This document shows positions 5,616-7,291 of a stretch of 7,291 bases of DNA, piece by piece. The stretch covers positions 1 through 7,291 of the forward strand of contig JAOAAR010000081.1 of the NCBI GenBank assembly GCA_026418755.1. Reading direction: 5' to 3'. Source of the DNA: Planctomycetota bacterium. Its GTDB lineage: Bacteria > Planctomycetota > SKW154. How positions within the stretch are numbered: the stretch's first letter is position 1; each line of letters begins with the position of its first letter. The notes under the pieces are model-generated. The model saw nothing but the letters and a program-made list of their open reading frames with translations, made no database searches and was not told the DNA's origin. The position numbers were made by a program, and so were the translations under genes.

Positions 5616-7291
5616 GTGAAGAAGACTGCACTTCCTGTCATTCAGATTGTTATCCTCTGTATAACGGTGTTGGCGAATCCTGGTTGCGAGAAAAAGAAGA
5701 GGACACCTCTTGAGGTATTTTTCAAGTCCTCTGCGTATACGACTTGCACGGCGGTTTTCGACCCGAAACTGGAGGATGGGCCAAAGGCGGTCGTAAGGTA
5801 CGCCATTGAGCCGCGAGGCTATGACTATCTTGTGGATGTGAAAATAATGGACGGAGCCAGTCAGGTTCGCCTTCTGCTCGACGATGTTCGCCAAATCGGA
5901 GGCTGTGACTATTCTGTTTCCTGGGATGGCAAAACCGATACAGGCAAATTCGCTGACCCCAAAAAATACACAGTGGTGATTGACGCAAGAAGTAGCAAAG
6001 TGACACCCATTACCCATCAGGCAGAAATCTCGGTCGTGCGACTGGGGGTGGTGAGCATTGACTTCGAGGGTGTGAATGCAAACGAAGAGTTTCCTCTTGT
6101 GTATCCAAAAAGGGATGCAAGCAACACGACCAATTTTGCGGTGAGTGGCGCACAGTGGGCGCTCCAGAGTCTGGACGACTCCGCAGGACTACCCCGTCAG
6201 CAAGCAGAGCCGAATGGGAACGCACTGTACCCCGACAATGTGAGTGCCTCCACATATAACTACCCTGTTTGTTATCTTTCAGGTGCGAAGATAAGGTTCA
6301 AAGCGAAAACAGGGGCAAACGCTGTCTCCAACATAAACGGTGCCTCCCTCTCCGTTAACTACCCCTTGATAGACTATCCCATAATGATGAAAGCGTCAGG
6401 CTTTTTCGCTTCTCCTGCCGGTTCAAACGAGAATATCTCGCCGAACACTACTTACACATTTGAATCATCTTCTTCTCTCTCCTCCGGTTGTGGAGTAGAA
6501 ATAAAAGAGATTGAGTTCACCTTTTACTATAACGACGGAGGAAAATGGGTACGCATCCCTGGAAAACAGACAACCTCTCATAGAATCTGCCGCACCGCCC
6601 AAGTTCCCCTCTGGGTGGACTACACAGGCGATGGCGTAAAAGAGAATTTTCTTTTCGTTCCGCTCGTCGAATGGTCTTGTGCCTGGACAGCAGGATGCTC
6701 CAATCTGAAAAGCGTCGCAGATGCCTGCTTCTATCACATCGAGAAAAGTGGCTTGATGTACGGTGGAATCGCTGCCTGGTACACATCTGATATGCTGGAC
6801 AAAGGGGGCGGAATGTGCGACGGCTGGAACGATTTCTTTGACCATCTGGTGGCGGTTCAAGGGTTTGCCACTGCGAAATACTTTTACGGCTTGAGCGCGA
6901 ACGCCGGAACTGCCCCTGAAGTCAAATGGGCTTCCATCGTCATCAAAGCACCCGGTACAAACCGTACAACCCCAGCCCACCCTGTCACCAATAACTACAG
7001 GTGTGTCGACTCCGTCTACCCGATTCCCCGCTACTACAGCGACTTAAGTCCGAACGACGATGTCACATTCTACTCTAATATGACCTGGTATAAGTTCGGC
7101 TCACCGAGCGCAATGGACGGCCACTGCATCAACTTCGTCGAGTGGGGTGGGACCATCTACCTATACGATGCATCCTTCCGTAACACTTTCGGACCAACCC
7201 CAAAAGCAGGAACCTTCTCATCTCTCCCGTCAAACGGTTATATGCAAGGAACGCCACTCACCAACTTCAAATCCATCTACTACGACTCCGC
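5616..7291 (+). CDS. Exported Cys-rich protein with FlgD-type Ig domain and transglutaminase-like module (3' end outside window)
   Basis: An uninterrupted frame runs from the GTG at 5616 to the window edge (558 codons plus two bases), so the C terminus is missing. Residues 1-20 form a signal peptide (M-K-K, then a hydrophobic core ending TVLA). Cleavage after Ala20 fits signal peptidase I; Cys24 (NPGC) would be an atypical lipobox. Residues about 70-126 match FlgD-type Ig domains (VDVKIMDG, V-S-W-D-G-K-T-D-T-G-K, then Y-T-V-V-I-D-A-R). About 135-360 is mostly beta-like with no family recognised. About 362-525 resembles a transglutaminase core: GGGMCDGWNDFFDHL with Cys401, DGHCINFVEW with His503 and TIYLYDASF with Asp518. 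The His-Asp spacing is as expected, but the Cys-His interval (102) is long and implies an insertion. About 12 Cys suggest disulfides. Whether it crosslinks, cleaves or lacks activity is unknown. It is divergent from pdxJ and alone in its direction in the window. Confidence 0.8.
   Translation, partial: MKKTALPVIQIVILCITVLANPGCEKKKRTPLEVFFKSSAYTTCTAVFDPKLEDGPKAVVRYAIEPRGYDYLVDVKIMDGASQVRLLLDDVRQIGGCDYSVSWDGKTDTGKFADPKKYTVVIDARSSKVTPITHQAEISVVRLGVVSIDFEGVNANEEFPLVYPKRDASNTTNFAVSGAQWALQSLDDSAGLPRQQAEPNGNALYPDNVSASTYNYPVCYLSGAKIRFKAKTGANAVSNINGASLSVNYPLIDYPIMMKASGFFASPAGSNENISPNTTYTFESSSSLSSGCGVEIKEIEFTFYYNDGGKWVRIPGKQTTSHRICRTAQVPLWVDYTGDGVKENFLFVPLVEWSCAWTAGCSNLKSVADACFYHIEKSGLMYGGIAAWYTSDMLDKGGGMCDGWNDFFDHLVAVQGFATAKYFYGLSANAGTAPEVKWASIVIKAPGTNRTTPAHPVTNNYRCVDSVYPIPRYYSDLSPNDDVTFYSNMTWYKFGSPSAMDGHCINFVEWGGTIYLYDASFRNTFGPTPKAGTFSSLPSNGYMQGTPLTNFKSIYYDS

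Noticed and set aside
5496..6017. Minus-strand open frame of 173 codons across the pdxJ upstream region
   Set aside because: It lies antisense to the start of the FlgD-Ig/transglutaminase-like gene, whose frame has a good start, signal peptide and recognisable domains. The antisense translation has no recognisable motif.
6465..6980. Minus-strand open frame of 171 codons
   Set aside because: It is antisense to the transglutaminase-like gene and covers its catalytic Cys region; it shows no family motif and no clear ribosome site.
1..7291. tRNA/rRNA genes, CRISPR arrays, transposase or phage integration signs, riboswitch upstream of the B6/lysine/folate operon
   Set aside because: No cloverleaf, spaced direct repeats, transposase motifs or long structured leader were seen; the spacers between genes are too short for a lysine or tetrahydrofolate riboswitch, apart from the 151-base divergent spacer, which shows none of the conserved pattern.

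Overview
The window looks like a chromosomal piece of a diderm (outer-membrane) bacterium. An outer-membrane secretin lipoprotein and several other exported proteins sit around an ordinary biosynthetic operon. Shine-Dalgarno sites are strong and clear throughout. The DXP-dependent pyridoxal pathway (pdxJ), the bacterial dapA and the LamG, FlgD-type Ig and Lys/Glu-rich exported proteins would fit a deep-branching or uncultured lineage, for example in or near the PVC/Planctomycetes group. Nothing in the sequence fixes the phylum, so this is only an impression.

Layout. At the left, two plus-strand genes form an apparent operon. The first (1-792) is the C-terminal part of a LamG-type jelly-roll protein that enters from outside the window. 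The second (811-2013) is an exported protein of unknown family with a beta-sandwich-like N-terminal part, a helical remainder and a Lys-Glu repeat tail. One base beyond its stop codon begins the tail of a convergent minus-strand gene, a compact secretin lipoprotein (2015-3199). This gene has its own promoter and a start codon internal to its longest open frame.

To its right is a tightly packed minus-strand operon, transcribed pdxJ - dapA - folE (5464 to 3295). It encodes pyridoxine 5'-phosphate synthase, 4-hydroxy-tetrahydrodipicolinate synthase and GTP cyclohydrolase I, all with complete active-site motifs. These are housekeeping functions for B6, lysine/diaminopimelate and folate/pterin synthesis.

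Divergent from pdxJ, after about 150 bases with promoter signals for both directions, a plus-strand gene starts at a GTG (5616) and stays open to the window edge. It encodes an exported, Cys-rich protein of at least 558 residues, with a FlgD-type Ig domain near the N terminus and a transglutaminase-like Cys-His-Asp module at the visible C-terminal end. It is the most interesting item here.

Taken together, four of the seven genes encode exported or surface-type proteins and flank a three-gene core-metabolism operon. The secretin and transglutaminase-like genes share the same short leader layout (a -10 box, then the same 12-base Shine-Dalgarno block, then the start). No tRNA, rRNA, CRISPR array, insertion sequence or other mobile-element signature was seen.
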